A DNA stretch of 64,000 bases from Bacteroides eggerthii (GTDB lineage: Bacteria; Bacteroidota; Bacteroidia; Bacteroidales; Bacteroidaceae), in NCBI RefSeq assembly GCF_025146565.1, contig NZ_CP102258.1:930001-994000 (forward strand), in the 5' to 3' direction. The notes below the pieces were generated by a model. That model had not been told where the DNA came from. It searched no databases and saw nothing but the letters and a program-made list of their open reading frames with translations. A program made the translations under genes and the position numbers. This document shows, one piece after another, positions 25,333 through 36,000 of the stretch (within the stretch, counting starts at the first letter, position 1; each line of letters begins with the position of its first letter).

Positions 25333-28300
25333 TTACTTTTTGGTATTGCTGTCGAAAAACGTCATAATGGCGTTCATCAGATATTCTCTTTCTTCCGTAG
25401 TACGCAGTGACTCGAAAGGAAAACCTAATACGCAAGTCTTATAACTGCCTTGATAGGCTACGCCGGCGCTCAGGTTATTTTCCGGGTAACGCATGATTGT
25501 ATATGCTCCTTCCGTAGCAGGTTCAATAGCATCGGGAGATTCTACGACGTAAGAATCAGAGTTCAGCTCATTGTAATAGGTATAGTTTCCTGTAAGGGAG
25601 GGGAACGGGGAAGTTACGCACTTCACCTTGCCCATAATGGCTGCTTGTCCCGCACGCCACTTATATTTCAGGACTTCCATTGCAAATTTCTTATCTTCTT
25701 CTTTGGCAGTAATAAGGCGGTTATCCCATAGGTCTGTCCCTACGTATGCTCCAGATATGAAGATGTTGCCGCCCTGGTTGCAGTAGGCCGTAATACATTC
25801 TTGCATCGGTTTGCTGAATGTTTTGAACTCCAGAGGTTTTACTCCGCCTCTACCTATCTTGGTTTGACATTCTTTGCCGAGGATAAGATCGGTGTATTTA
25901 TAATCGTTCAAGGTTATTTGCCCATCTTCAACAGCTTCGTCGCTGCATGACACAAAGGAGTAACCTGCCTTCAGTATGGCAGTTCCATGCAGGGCCGGAT
26001 AATCGAACGTGTTTCCGGCGATGACCTGTGTCTCATAATTACTGTAACTGTCACCGAAACCGGACGCGTCATCATCCATCCAGGGGATGGAGCGACGGTA
26101 CTCTTTCATTTTTCCTATATAACTGATGTCTTTGATGTAGGGCACTCCATGGTCTAATTCATCCAGAAAGCCGGCAAGCAATGTATCTGCCGGAGGGGCA
26201 GCGACAAAATCAGCGGGTGCACTGATGCGGTCAAACCCATTCACTACCAATACGGTCCCTTTGCTGTTGAAAGCCTGCCCTGCCGAAAGTATTTCGGAGG
26301 GGAAACTTTCACCACCTTTGTTGAGGGCGGTTACTTTGTAGCTGCATACAACACCCGCCGGAAGCGTGGTGCGATAGCTGTTTTTATCTACTACTACGCC
26401 GTTGTCAAAGTCGCCGTTGCCGGTACGGGTGTAGACAATGTATTTTTCGGCATTGGCTGTCGGTTCCAATGGATCGGCTACTGCTTGCCAGGTTAGTTCA
26501 ATCTCATTTTCACTTATCATACGCAGGGCCATGTGGTCGACCGGTAAAGGCTGCACGATATAGTTCGTGCGGTATTGTGAGCAGAGGAACTGCAACATTC
26601 CTTTGTAGATGGCGCGGCTTACCGTAAAGCGAAAACGCGGATCAAGCCCGTATCGCATATCTGCGAAATTCTGGTGGGAAAGTAACTCAAGCAGCATAGT
26701 CGGCACTTGGGGTACACGCGCTTCGTAATACGATTGATCCCATTTTCCGCGGCGTGTCCATTGGGGTTCGTAAAGAGTGCGGATATCGCGCACGATATTG
26801 GACTGAATCAGGTCCGTCAAATCATGTGAGAGATAGCGTGACGCGCCGTTGGCGAACACCCCCTTGTAGGAGTCAGTTTGGTAAATGCCGAGTGTTCCGA
26901 TGATGGAGTCGTTGAGTGTGGTTCCGGCATCCGAATGGAAGGCGAATGCCATATCTACCGGAATGTTCAGACCTCTTTCTGTGGGATTGGCAGCAGAACC
27001 ACCGGCGAGATAATTCACCCATATAGCGCGGCTTTTATAATCATCTGTGTAATCATTCTTACCCTGACTTTCCGAATACACACTGTCCGGGATGCCTGCC
27101 CATTGCATCCAATAACGGGCGGCTTCGCAGAAACGCGGATAGCCGCTTTCCTGATATATGGCTGTATAGGGTGACTGATGTGTGGTTTTAGTCTGTTTGG
27201 TTTCATCCGATGAATTGGCGGTTTTATCGGAGCTTTTCAGATTATCCGTAGCACCTTCTTCCGAAATGCGACGGGCAATGTTACCCATGCCGCCGCCTAT
27301 TTTGATCGCATCGGCTGTCACTGTTTGTCCGGCTTTGGCGGAACGATTGCTCAAGGTTACTTTGTATGCATTATCCTGTCCTGCGTCGAAACCGAAAGTG
27401 CCTAAATAAATCCAGGTACCACCGCCCATCTGCTGGTTGACTTTGAACCGGGATGCTCCGCCTTTATGGTGGACGGTGTAGAGGGCGTCATCACTGCTGT
27501 TCGGGACGGTATGATAGGATACATAGACTGCGTATTGTCCGTCCCGGGGAATTTCGGGTATCCATTCGGCAACGCTTTCTTTTCCTTTCTTAATAGTCTC
27601 TATGGTGCGGAATGTTCCTTCTTTAAATGGATTCTCAAAATCGGTGTATAACGGGCGTAGATGTGCAAAACCTTTTCCGACACCTTGCATCCAAGGCTTG
27701 TCGGTTACCTTTTCCGTATAAATGGAGCGTGTATTGAGGCAACCGTCGTTATCAATAATGATTTCGGCAGTCTGGCAGTCACGCTCACGTGGAATCAGCA
27801 CATTGGCTCCGGCATTTTCCAGCATCGGGACGAGGTAGGGGAGAACAAAACTTTGTGTATACAGGTCCTCCACAGTCTGAAGACAGCGGGCGCGTTGCCA
27901 CTCCCAACGGTCTAGTTTCGGCTCATAGTAGAAACCATGGCTTTGCCATAAGGCTATGTGGCGATTCTGCAATCCGTTAGTGGGCGTATAGGGTCTGGAT
28001 ACTTTGGTCACCAAAGGCTTTTTCACTTCTTGGCTGAATACCAGGGCTTTTTTATCTCTTTTTGAACGAAGCGCCTGAGGTATCAGTTCTTCAATACAGT
28101 GTTTATTGGTATGTAACTGCAATCTGTATTTTGTAAGTTCGGCCGGTAACAAGGCGCTGATTCCTTGATAAATCTCTGCCACGTTATTTTCCCGGAAAGG
28201 AATGTAGGAACAGTTCATGTTGGCAAACAGTTGCAGAGCGTTACCCTTTATGGCAACGGAGTCAATCGTGATGTGTCCTATGGATACCTCTTTTCGCGCG

Positions 28301-28422
28301 GTAGCATCCAGAAATTTTCCTATTTCTTGGCGGATTTCTGGAGAGAGTTCTTGCGCGCCGCCCGTATGGGGGATAAGGACGGCGACAAGCATACTGAATA
28401 AAAAGTGAAGTCTTACACTCAT
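25333..28422 (-). CDS. Exported N-acetylmuramoyl-L-alanine amidase-like protein with golvesin-type and FnIII modules
   Basis: This is a 1029-residue exported protein with a signal peptide ending near GGAQ (about residue 23). The order is an N-terminal region of about 130 residues and an Amidase_3-like core that starts at RHIALWQSHGFYYEPK and resumes at VDMAFAFHSDAGTTLND. Inserted into it is a golvesin-type beta-sandwich (GQYAVYVSYHTVPNSSDDALY to GTWIYLGTFGFDAG). An FnIII-like module follows (around residues 645-720, SENEIELTWQAV), then a C-terminal flavodoxin-like domain (GGNIFISGAYVGTDLWD). Homologues are often mislabelled xanthan lyase. The zinc ligands are plausible (His in LWQSHG and in AFHSD). 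Cutting peptides off peptidoglycan glycans would create the denuded strands that NamZ and SpoIID-like enzymes prefer. Confidence 0.82.
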   Translation of the reverse strand: MSVRLHFLFSMLVAVLIPHTGGAQELSPEIRQEIGKFLDATARKEVSIGHITIDSVAIKGNALQLFANMNCSYIPFRENNVAEIYQGISALLPAELTKYRLQLHTNKHCIEELIPQALRSKRDKKALVFSQEVKKPLVTKVSRPYTPTNGLQNRHIALWQSHGFYYEPKLDRWEWQRARCLQTVEDLYTQSFVLPYLVPMLENAGANVLIPRERDCQTAEIIIDNDGCLNTRSIYTEKVTDKPWMQGVGKGFAHLRPLYTDFENPFKEGTFRTIETIKKGKESVAEWIPEIPRDGQYAVYVSYHTVPNSSDDALYTVHHKGGASRFKVNQQMGGGTWIYLGTFGFDAGQDNAYKVTLSNRSAKAGQTVTADAIKIGGGMGNIARRISEEGATDNLKSSDKTANSSDETKQTKTTHQSPYTAIYQESGYPRFCEAARYWMQWAGIPDSVYSESQGKNDYTDDYKSRAIWVNYLAGGSAANPTERGLNIPVDMAFAFHSDAGTTLNDSIIGTLGIYQTDSYKGVFANGASRYLSHDLTDLIQSNIVRDIRTLYEPQWTRRGKWDQSYYEARVPQVPTMLLELLSHQNFADMRYGLDPRFRFTVSRAIYKGMLQFLCSQYRTNYIVQPLPVDHMALRMISENEIELTWQAVADPLEPTANAEKYIVYTRTGNGDFDNGVVVDKNSYRTTLPAGVVCSYKVTALNKGGESFPSEILSAGQAFNSKGTVLVVNGFDRISAPADFVAAPPADTLLAGFLDELDHGVPYIKDISYIGKMKEYRRSIPWMDDDASGFGDSYSNYETQVIAGNTFDYPALHGTAILKAGYSFVSCSDEAVEDGQITLNDYKYTDLILGKECQTKIGRGGVKPLEFKTFSKPMQECITAYCNQGGNIFISGAYVGTDLWDNRLITAKEEDKKFAMEVLKYKWRAGQAAIMGKVKCVTSPFPSLTGNYTYYNELNSDSYVVESPDAIEPATEGAYTIMRYPENNLSAGVAYQGSYKTCVLGFPFESLRTTEEREYLMNAIMTFFDSNTKK

Positions 28423-28439
28423 GATGATGACGTATTAAG

Positions 28440-29894
28440 TTAAATGTTTTTCTTGTTTTTTCTTATCAATATGCAGAGTCCGATGAATGTGAACAATGCG
28501 TTGAATATGAGTAACTCATAGCTGAACTGATAACCGTTGAACCATGCCTCCGAATTCTTTTGCAGGATAAAACAGAGAAACGGGGAAGCGACAGCTACTG
28601 CCGGTATATATTTATCATGCACTTGCTGCTTCATAAAGATGCCGAAGGCAAACAGACCCAGGATAGGACCGTATGTGTAGCTTGCCAGAATATATACGGC
28701 ATCGATTACGCTGGTATTGTTCAACAGATTGAACACAAAGATAGTGACCCCCATTATTACGGCCATTCCCACGTGCACCCGTTTCCGGATTTTCACAACC
28801 TCTTCTTCCGTCTTGCCTTTCGTGCCTAGAATATCTACGGTGAAAGACGTTGTGAGTGCAGTCAATGCAGAGCCGGCTGCCGAATAGGCGGAGGAAATCA
28901 GTCCGATGATAAACAGAATACCTACAATGACAGGGAAGTAATTCCCGGTGGCGATTACGGGGAAGAGTTTATCGCTTTTATCCACTTGTATGCCTTGGCT
29001 GTCGGCAAATGTGTAAAGCAACACACCTAGCATCAGGAACAGCAGAATAACGAAGCACTGTGAAATGATGCTGGTGATCATATTCTTTTGCGAGTCTTTG
29101 AAGTTTTTACAACTGAGATTGCGTTGCATCATATCTTGGTCTAATCCAGTCATGGCTACCATGGTGAACGCTCCGGCGAAAAACTGCTTGAAGAAATATT
29201 GTTTGCTGTTGATGTCATCGAAAAAGAAAATGCGGGACATGTCACTGTCGGCAATCGTGCTTATCATGCTTGTAAAAGACAGGTTCAGGTCGGAAGCTAT
29301 GTAACAGATGCATAACACCACAGAGACAACAAGGCAAAAAGTTTTCAAGGAATCTGTCCAGATAAGTGATTTCACTCCACCGCGGAATGTGTACAACCAT
29401 ACCAATGCTACGGTGATAGCCACATTTAGAATAAACGGCAGGCCAAACGGTTCAAAAACCAGTAGTTGCAAGGTCAGGCAAACCAGGAATAAGCGTACTG
29501 CTGCTCCCAGCATTTTAGAGATAAAAAAGAACCACGCTCCGGTGTGGTATGAAGACATTCCGAAGCGGTTCTCCAAGTATTCATAAATGGAAACCAAATT
29601 CATCCGGTAGAACAATGGTGTCAAAATAAAAGCAATGATTAACTGCCCGGCTACGAAGCCCAATACCATTTGTAGATATCCGAAACTACTGGAAGCAACC
29701 ATGCCGGGTACAGACACGTATGTCACTCCCGATATGCTGGAACCAATCATTGCAAAGGCTACCACATACCAGGATGACTTGCGGTTGCCTACAAAGAAAC
29801 CCGCATTGTCTGCTTTTCTGCCGGCAATGTAGGATACTGTGAACAGTATTATAAAATAGGCGGCAATAGTAATGATAACGGATAGTGGATTCAT
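28440..29894 (-). CDS. Sodium:solute symporter (SSS family)
   Basis: This is an inner-membrane Na+-coupled symporter of 484 residues with about 13 spans. GRKADNAGFFVGNRKSSWYVVAFAMIGSSISGVTYVSVPGM is the family N-terminus (start of the LeuT-like core), and IIGLISSAYSAAGSALTALTTSFTVDIL is the conserved SSS signature around span 8-9. Members carry sugars, sialic acid, pantothenate or proline; many Bacteroidetes forms lie in sugar-catabolic operons. It is second in the leftward array, between the shorter NamZ-like gene and the amidase-like gene, so uptake of free MurNAc or GlcNAc is plausible. Together with the AmpG-like and DUF5009 proteins it makes three candidate inner-membrane importers in one operon. 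Confidence 0.9.
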   Translation of the reverse strand: MNPLSVIITIAAYFIILFTVSYIAGRKADNAGFFVGNRKSSWYVVAFAMIGSSISGVTYVSVPGMVASSSFGYLQMVLGFVAGQLIIAFILTPLFYRMNLVSIYEYLENRFGMSSYHTGAWFFFISKMLGAAVRLFLVCLTLQLLVFEPFGLPFILNVAITVALVWLYTFRGGVKSLIWTDSLKTFCLVVSVVLCICYIASDLNLSFTSMISTIADSDMSRIFFFDDINSKQYFFKQFFAGAFTMVAMTGLDQDMMQRNLSCKNFKDSQKNMITSIISQCFVILLFLMLGVLLYTFADSQGIQVDKSDKLFPVIATGNYFPVIVGILFIIGLISSAYSAAGSALTALTTSFTVDILGTKGKTEEEVVKIRKRVHVGMAVIMGVTIFVFNLLNNTSVIDAVYILASYTYGPILGLFAFGIFMKQQVHDKYIPAVAVASPFLCFILQKNSEAWFNGYQFSYELLIFNALFTFIGLCILIRKNKKNI

Positions 29895-29951
29895 TATGGA
29901 GCTTGGGTATTAGTATTTACAGGTTAATCAGTAATTATTTTCTATGGATGG

Positions 29952-31118
29952 CTATTCTTTGTAGAGCAAATAGGGCTTCCTTTGCTCTTTGAACCTTTCC
30001 ACATCGCCTTTCCAACAGCTTTTAATTTCTTCCGCGCTCTTTCCGTCTTTTATCATCTTCCGGACATAGTCTGTGCCTACCAGCAGTTCGAAGAAAGGGC
30101 GGAAGAAATGATCGCCCATATTCAAGTTTTTATAAGCATCAATTATATAGCTCAGGTCTACTCCTCGTTTCCAGATTTCCTCATCGCTCATATTGCTGAG
30201 ATTTACGCCATGGCATAGCTTGTTCAGCTGGGGCGGATTCTTAGCTCCGGGAACGCTTTTGGGCGTGAAGCTGTAAGTGTAACCTGTCATATTAGGGTGG
30301 CCGTATATTTGGAAGGGGAAGGAGGTGCCTCTTCCCAAACTGACGGGAGTTGCTTCGAAGTAACAAGTAGCCGGATATAAATAGACCGATTTCATGTTCG
30401 GAAGGTTGGGAGATGGTGGAACCGGCAATGTGTATTTTGTCTGATGCGTGTAGTTCTTGCAAGGTATGACGATGAGGTCGCATACGCGTGAAGCCGGTAG
30501 CCAACGTTCTCCGTTTACCATTAGTGCCAGTTCGCCCAGAGTCATGCCATGCACAATGGGGATGGGCAGCCAGCCTACTCCGGATTTATATTTCATATCC
30601 AATATGGGCCCGTCCACGTAATGTCCGTTCGGATTGGGCCGGTCCAACAGCAATACCTTGCGGTTATATTCGGCACAAGCGTCCATCAACCGGCACATTG
30701 TTATATAATAGGTATAAAATCGTAAGCCTACATCCTGTATATCGATTACCAGTATGTCGAACTTCCTCATGGATGCCTCACTCGGTTTCTTGTCTTTTCC
30801 GTCATAAAGGGAAAGGATAGGCACGCCTGTTTTCTTATCGACAGAGCTGGATACGTGTTCTCCTGCATCTGCATTTCCGCGAAAACCATGTTCGGGTGAG
30901 AATATGGCTACTACATTGAATTCATTTTCCAATAGGATATCCAGTAAGTGCTTGTCTCCCACCATGCCGGTATGATTGGAAAAGATGGCAATCCGTTTAC
31001 CTTTTAGAATTGGAAAATATTCTGCGGTCTGCTCATCGCCCAGAATCGGGCGTTCCTTTTGTGCCTGACACAACAGTGAACTACACAGCAGAATGGTTAA
31101 TAGTAGTAGTTTCTTCAT
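29952..31118 (-). CDS. DUF1343 protein, NamZ-like exo-beta-N-acetylmuramidase (second copy)
   Basis: This is an exported DUF1343/GH171 protein of 388 residues with a signal peptide MKKLLLLTILLCSSLLCQAQ. Motifs parallel the copy at 16984-18225: KRIAIFSNHTGMVGD, VVAIFSPEHGFRGNADAGEHV, DIQDVGLRFYTYYITMCRLMDA and LLDRPNPNGHYVDGP. The two are clearly diverged rather than a recent duplication. It is the first gene of the long leftward array, 57 bp before the symporter, and has a strong TATCTTTG promoter at 31149-31156. The family releases MurNAc from the non-reducing ends of peptide-free glycans. Two copies may differ in chain-length preference or location. Confidence 0.9.
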   Translation of the reverse strand: MKKLLLLTILLCSSLLCQAQKERPILGDEQTAEYFPILKGKRIAIFSNHTGMVGDKHLLDILLENEFNVVAIFSPEHGFRGNADAGEHVSSSVDKKTGVPILSLYDGKDKKPSEASMRKFDILVIDIQDVGLRFYTYYITMCRLMDACAEYNRKVLLLDRPNPNGHYVDGPILDMKYKSGVGWLPIPIVHGMTLGELALMVNGERWLPASRVCDLIVIPCKNYTHQTKYTLPVPPSPNLPNMKSVYLYPATCYFEATPVSLGRGTSFPFQIYGHPNMTGYTYSFTPKSVPGAKNPPQLNKLCHGVNLSNMSDEEIWKRGVDLSYIIDAYKNLNMGDHFFRPFFELLVGTDYVRKMIKDGKSAEEIKSCWKGDVERFKEQRKPYLLYKE

Positions 31119-31148
31119 ATATATAGTATTAAGGAAAGTTCATATGGA

Positions 31149-31156
31149 CAAAGATA
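31149..31156 (-). promoter_or_regulatory. TAnnTTTG promoter box driving the leftward peptidoglycan-salvage array
   Basis: TATCTTTG on the minus strand is 31 bp before the ATG at 31118. A TTTG at 31173-31176, 16 bp upstream, could be the -33 element. No other clear box was found in the gaps down to 10179, so this may be the main promoter for about 15 genes. Confidence 0.65.
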
Positions 31157-31266
31157 CTCTTTATTTTAATATCAAAAACACTTATTTGCAAATATTTGAT
31201 ATTATAATTATTAATTTGCAATTAAAAAACAGCGGTTCTATCTGATACTCGAGATGCTATATTTAA

Positions 31267-31308
31267 AAAAAAGTACCTGACTCGTTTTTTCTTGTCAGGT
31301 ACTTTTTT
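31267..31308. terminator. Strong hairpin terminator after the leftward SusCD pair
   Basis: AAAAAAGTACCTGAC (31267-31281) pairs with GTCAGGTACTTTTTT (31294-31308). Both sides end in A/T tracts, so it could work in either direction. It lies 47 bp past the susD stop at 31355 and separates the SusCD transcript from the NamZ-led array. The rest of 31119-31354 is AT-rich and holds only this and the promoter box. Confidence 0.85.
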
Positions 31309-31354
31309 CTTAGTTAAACTTTGATGAGACACCGTATAGGATTGTCGATTTCAT

Positions 31355-33046
31355 TCATTTATTCGATATTTCCCAGTCTAAATTCTGTTTCATATTTTTG
31401 TTTAGAGTCAATTGTCCGGTTGGTATCGGATAGAGATAGTGTTTTCTTTCGTAAATACGGTTCTGGCCGTCGGAAGCATCGAGGTATTTGCCTTTCAAAG
31501 TTTCTTCAGGATTGGCCACATTTTCCAGATTGGCACCCAAAAAGACATTAGGATGCTTCTTGCTATCCAATAATTCCAATTGATGCCAACGGATGAGATC
31601 CCAATAACGGTACCAGTTGTCAAACATAAGTTCGCAACGGCGACAACGGCGGATTTCCCATATCAAATTGCTAACTCCCATATTATTGGCAGGATCGTCT
31701 GCCGGGGTGGTTGTCATATCAGGCAGACCGGCGCGGGCTTGTAATTTATTGATTGTGTTATTTAGATCGAGCTGTGTCAATGTACCCAATTCTGCTTTTG
31801 CTTCTGCATAGTTCAGATAGATAATGGAAAGCCAGTAGATGGGGGCATCTGTATAGGCAGTACCAATTTGGTTACGATTGTAGAGATCCAGAGACGTATT
31901 GTCGAATTTGGCTACTCCATAGCCTGTCGATGCTGTGAAAGGAGCTACGCCGGCACGGCTGTAAGCATGCCCTCTGAATGCCAATACCGGATCGATAGTA
32001 GCTGCCAGGCGTTTGTCGCGGACTGCAAGTACGTTTGCCAGTGAATATTCGCCGTTAACAAGTGTAGCCGCATCGTTTGTGTTCTCTTCCGTTGTAGCCA
32101 GCGGCTTTCCGTCCAAAAACAGGTAGCTGTCAAATGCATCCTTTGACATGCCATGTGTGCCACTCGTGTTTACTGTATAATCGATAGTGGAATGCATGAA
32201 GGCATCTTTGGAGTAAGGTTTGTAGAAAATGATTTCCGTATCCTTGGAGAGGTCGACCGAGTTATAGATGGATTGATAATCTTCTCTTAATTTATAGTTC
32301 TTGGCCATCAGAGCTTCACAGGCTATTACACACTCTTGCAAAAACTTCTGTGCCCGGGTGTTGTCTGCAGCTTTTCCGTTTTCGTTTTGGGTGCGGTATT
32401 TACAGAATGTGCCTTCCCATAAACAAATGTCGGCTGTCATAGCAAGCGCCATGTCTTTATTGAAACGTTGCTTGTTGGTACCGGTCATGTTCTCACAGGC
32501 ATATTTTAAGTCATCCAGGACATTGTCCATAACAATGTCGCGGTCGGTACGTTCTGCAAGAAGGGTTTCCTTATCGTTCGAATCTATCACTTTGTCTATC
32601 CATTGTACATCGCCGTACATGCGCACAAGCTGAAAGTACTCCCATGCACGATTCAAACGGGCGATTCCTTCATAGTTAGCCTTTACGGCATTATCCAGGA
32701 AAGACGAGCGTACACCCTCTATGATGTAAGCGGCACGACGGATTTCAACAAATGGATCGGACCAGTTACTAGATTTGGCAACCACGTTTGTGTAAGTCCA
32801 GGTATGTGAGTCATTGTCTACCTGGTCATCACTTAAGGTTTTGAAATAGAACCATCCTCCGCCACTTCCGTTTCCGTAGCCGGAGTAGTTGTTGAGGAAA
32901 GTATTGCACTGGTTTTCCAGATTGTCAGTGTTGCTCCAGTACTCTGGGGTATTGGAGAAAGTGTCTAACGGCTCTTTGTCAAGCAAATCATTGCAACTTG
33001 TCAAGGCCATTAAAACTATGGTTCCGTATATAAATAGTTTTTTCAT
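31355..33046 (-). CDS. SusD/RagB family glycan-binding lipoprotein
   Basis: This is a surface lipoprotein of 563 residues that should cap the SusC channel encoded 22 bp upstream. The lipoprotein signal ends at ALTSC (Cys18), then NDLLDKEPLDTFSN, a typical SusD mature start. ARLNRAWEYFQLVRMYGDVQWID is the conserved TPR-like helix, YWLSIIYLNYAEAKAELG the later helix, and NLIWEIRRCRRCELMFDNWYRYWDLIRW the family C-terminal signature. Its position next to the NamZ-led array and near murQ-type genes suggests a peptidoglycan-derived oligosaccharide as ligand. That is inference from context. A hairpin terminator follows at 31267-31308. Confidence 0.94.
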   Translation of the reverse strand: MKKLFIYGTIVLMALTSCNDLLDKEPLDTFSNTPEYWSNTDNLENQCNTFLNNYSGYGNGSGGGWFYFKTLSDDQVDNDSHTWTYTNVVAKSSNWSDPFVEIRRAAYIIEGVRSSFLDNAVKANYEGIARLNRAWEYFQLVRMYGDVQWIDKVIDSNDKETLLAERTDRDIVMDNVLDDLKYACENMTGTNKQRFNKDMALAMTADICLWEGTFCKYRTQNENGKAADNTRAQKFLQECVIACEALMAKNYKLREDYQSIYNSVDLSKDTEIIFYKPYSKDAFMHSTIDYTVNTSGTHGMSKDAFDSYLFLDGKPLATTEENTNDAATLVNGEYSLANVLAVRDKRLAATIDPVLAFRGHAYSRAGVAPFTASTGYGVAKFDNTSLDLYNRNQIGTAYTDAPIYWLSIIYLNYAEAKAELGTLTQLDLNNTINKLQARAGLPDMTTTPADDPANNMGVSNLIWEIRRCRRCELMFDNWYRYWDLIRWHQLELLDSKKHPNVFLGANLENVANPEETLKGKYLDASDGQNRIYERKHYLYPIPTGQLTLNKNMKQNLDWEISNK

Positions 33047-33068
33047 TGTTTTTAAGTTTTAGCAATTA

Positions 33069-36000
33069 TTACAATGTTACTTGAATACCGAATGAGAAAG
33101 TGCGGGTGATAGGTGCGACACGTCCCCAAGTACCGTAGCTCCCATCGCTGTTAGAGGAAGGATTCGCATTGATTTCCGGGTCAACCGGTAAGTCGCCGCT
33201 GCCTTTATGCAACAAGAATAAGTTGCTTCCGCTAAAGTAAATACGTGCTTTCTCGATGAAAGCCTTACGGGTCCATTCTTTTGGGAATGTATAACCTAAA
33301 GTTACATTTTTCAGACGGAGATATGACATGTCTGTTAAATAACGGCTTTGCGGATAATAGTTGTGGCAACCATTGGCAATGCCGGATATTGTACCTCCGG
33401 CTTCATTTCCCGGATAGAGACGTGGATAAGCATTACTCTGCCGGATATCATAGCCCGTAACCTGAGTCCAGTCATTGTTGTAGAGTACTTTATTGTAGCT
33501 GGTCTGATTGGCATAGATGGCCAAGTCGGCATTACGCATCATTGGGAAGTTGAAGGATGAAATAGTCCATTCATCGCGTTTGCCTACTCCTTGGAAGAAT
33601 AAATCAAGGTCGATGCCTTTCCAGGCGCCACCGATATGGAAACTATACTCGTAGCGGGGCATAGAGTTGCCAATGACTTTCAAATCTCCATGATCGTCAG
33701 CTGTGCCTTTGCCTCCATCTATTTTTTTATCGCCGTTCAGATCTTTAAACTTGATATCGCCCGGTCCGTAATGGAAGTTGTCGCCTTCCAGACCGGATTG
33801 GTCTGCTATACCCTGTTTGTAATTCCAGGAACCATCTTCATTTTGTCCTGTGAAGTCGGATTCTTCAAAATAACGTTCGGTTTCAAAACCCCAAATATCT
33901 CCATAGGTTTTGCCGCTATAATAAGTGTTCAACATTTTACTGTCATTAGTCCACTTGGTGACTTTGGTTTTGGAATCGCTTATATTGAAGTTTGCATAGA
34001 CAGTCCATTCATTGAATTGATGCCGCCAGTTCAGATTCAATTCCCAACCGCGCGTACGCAGATTACCGGCATTGGCATAGGGGGCGTCAGCACCCAATGT
34101 ATTGGGTAATACTTCCGAAGGGGCCAACATGTCGCGTGTTTCGCGTTGGAACCAGTCGAAGCTGACATTTAGGTCGTTGTTCAGGAAAGCCAAATCCATA
34201 CCGAGATTTGTGGTACGGATGCGTTCCCAACTTAATGTGCTGGATACTAAGTCCGGCATATTATACATTGTGAGACGGTTGGCGTTGGCACCGTTTCCAT
34301 CCGCCCAATTTACATAACCGGTAGACGAGTTGTTCAAGCGTTGTCCGATTAGTTCAACAAATCGGTAGTCTCCTACGGCTTCATTACCGATTTCTCCAAA
34401 AGAAGCGCGTAATTTGGCATTGTTGATAATGCTCTTTAAAGGTTGGAAGTAGGCTTCCTCGGATAGGCGGTAACCGATAGATGCAGAAGGGAAGAATGCC
34501 CAACGGTCATTGCTGGGGAAACGGGATGAGCCGTCGTAGCGACCATTCAGTTCCAGTAAGTAAATACCCTTGTAATCGTAATTGATACGTCCGAAGTAAC
34601 CGGCGGATGCGCGGTCATTATGCTTCCAATCCAAACCTTGCCCGTCTTGGTTTGCCAGATTCAGTTCCGGATAATTCTGGTCGAAGAGTCCACTGCGCTC
34701 CCCATATAGATAGATGTAGTCGGTTTCTTCAGCATTAGCTCCTACCATGACATTTACATTGTGTTTTTTTGCAAATGTCTTTGTGTAATTGGCATAAACA
34801 TTCAGCGTCCAGTTATTTTGGCGGGAAGCGTCACGCCAAATGCCGGTACTGCTTTTGCCGACAATGTAGGAAGGAGTGTCAAATGTGCCCCAGTTGTTCA
34901 TACCGAAAACAGAGTAGTCGGCAGAGCCGCTATTCATATTTTGAATGGTGTATGTGAAATCTGCATTCAGCGTTAATCCTTTGATGATATCGGCTTTCAA
35001 GAACGTGTTCATGCGGGTAAGGTCTGTATTCTCTTTACGGTCGGCAGCTTGTTTCTGCTGTGCGATAGTCTTGAAATCATAGCCATCTACTGTACCGTAA
35101 GGTCCGAAGAAGCTACCCCAACGCCACAGATATTGGTAAGTATTCTGCCATGTGTCGGGACGTTGGTAACTCTTGCGTGTATAGTTGAAGCGTGCTCCCA
35201 CTTGTAGCCAGTCGAATACATTGGTGGTCAAGTTGACCGAAGCGTTGTATTTCTTTAATTCGTCTGGGTGAATCTTCATAATTCCCTGTTTATCGTCATA
35301 ACCGAAGGAGAGATAATAATGGGTCTTGCCGCTGGTGCCTTGAATTGATACGTTGTGGCTTTGTGAGGGAGCAGCATTGTTGTAAAAGATTCCTTGGACA
35401 TCCCAGTCTGCATATAGCAATCCCTTGCCATTCTCAAACAACAGATAATCGCCTACATTATCCATGCTTTGGAAAGGTTGCATTTCACGATAACCGCTTT
35501 TGCCGCCATGTTGTCTTTGCCAAGCTTCAGCGTAAGGCAACATTTGGTCAAAGTACATACCAAAGAGTTCGGGCATTCCTTCGCCGGCATTCATTTTGGC
35601 TTCAATTCCTGCGCGGAGTTGAGTGGGTACATCAGGGTAGTCAGGAATATAGGTTGACTGGTCCCATGCAAAGTTATTGCTATAATTAATTGTAATCTTG
35701 TCTTTTGGCTTTGCCCCTTTTGTATTAATCAAGATTACACCAAAGGCGGCACGTGCACCATATATGGAAGTAGAGGCGGCATCTTTCAGAACAGAGATGC
35801 TTTCTATATCTTGAGTGTTTAAGAAAGAAATATCATCCATTGGTACTCCATCTACTATAATTAGCGGATTGCTGACTTCTTTGTTGCTCAGTGTTCCCAA
35901 TCCGCGAATACGCATAGAAGCAGCACTGTTGATATCGCCGGTGTTGTTCAGAATGGAAAGCCCTGGTACGGCACCTTGCAAAGCTTTTGCCACATCCTGC

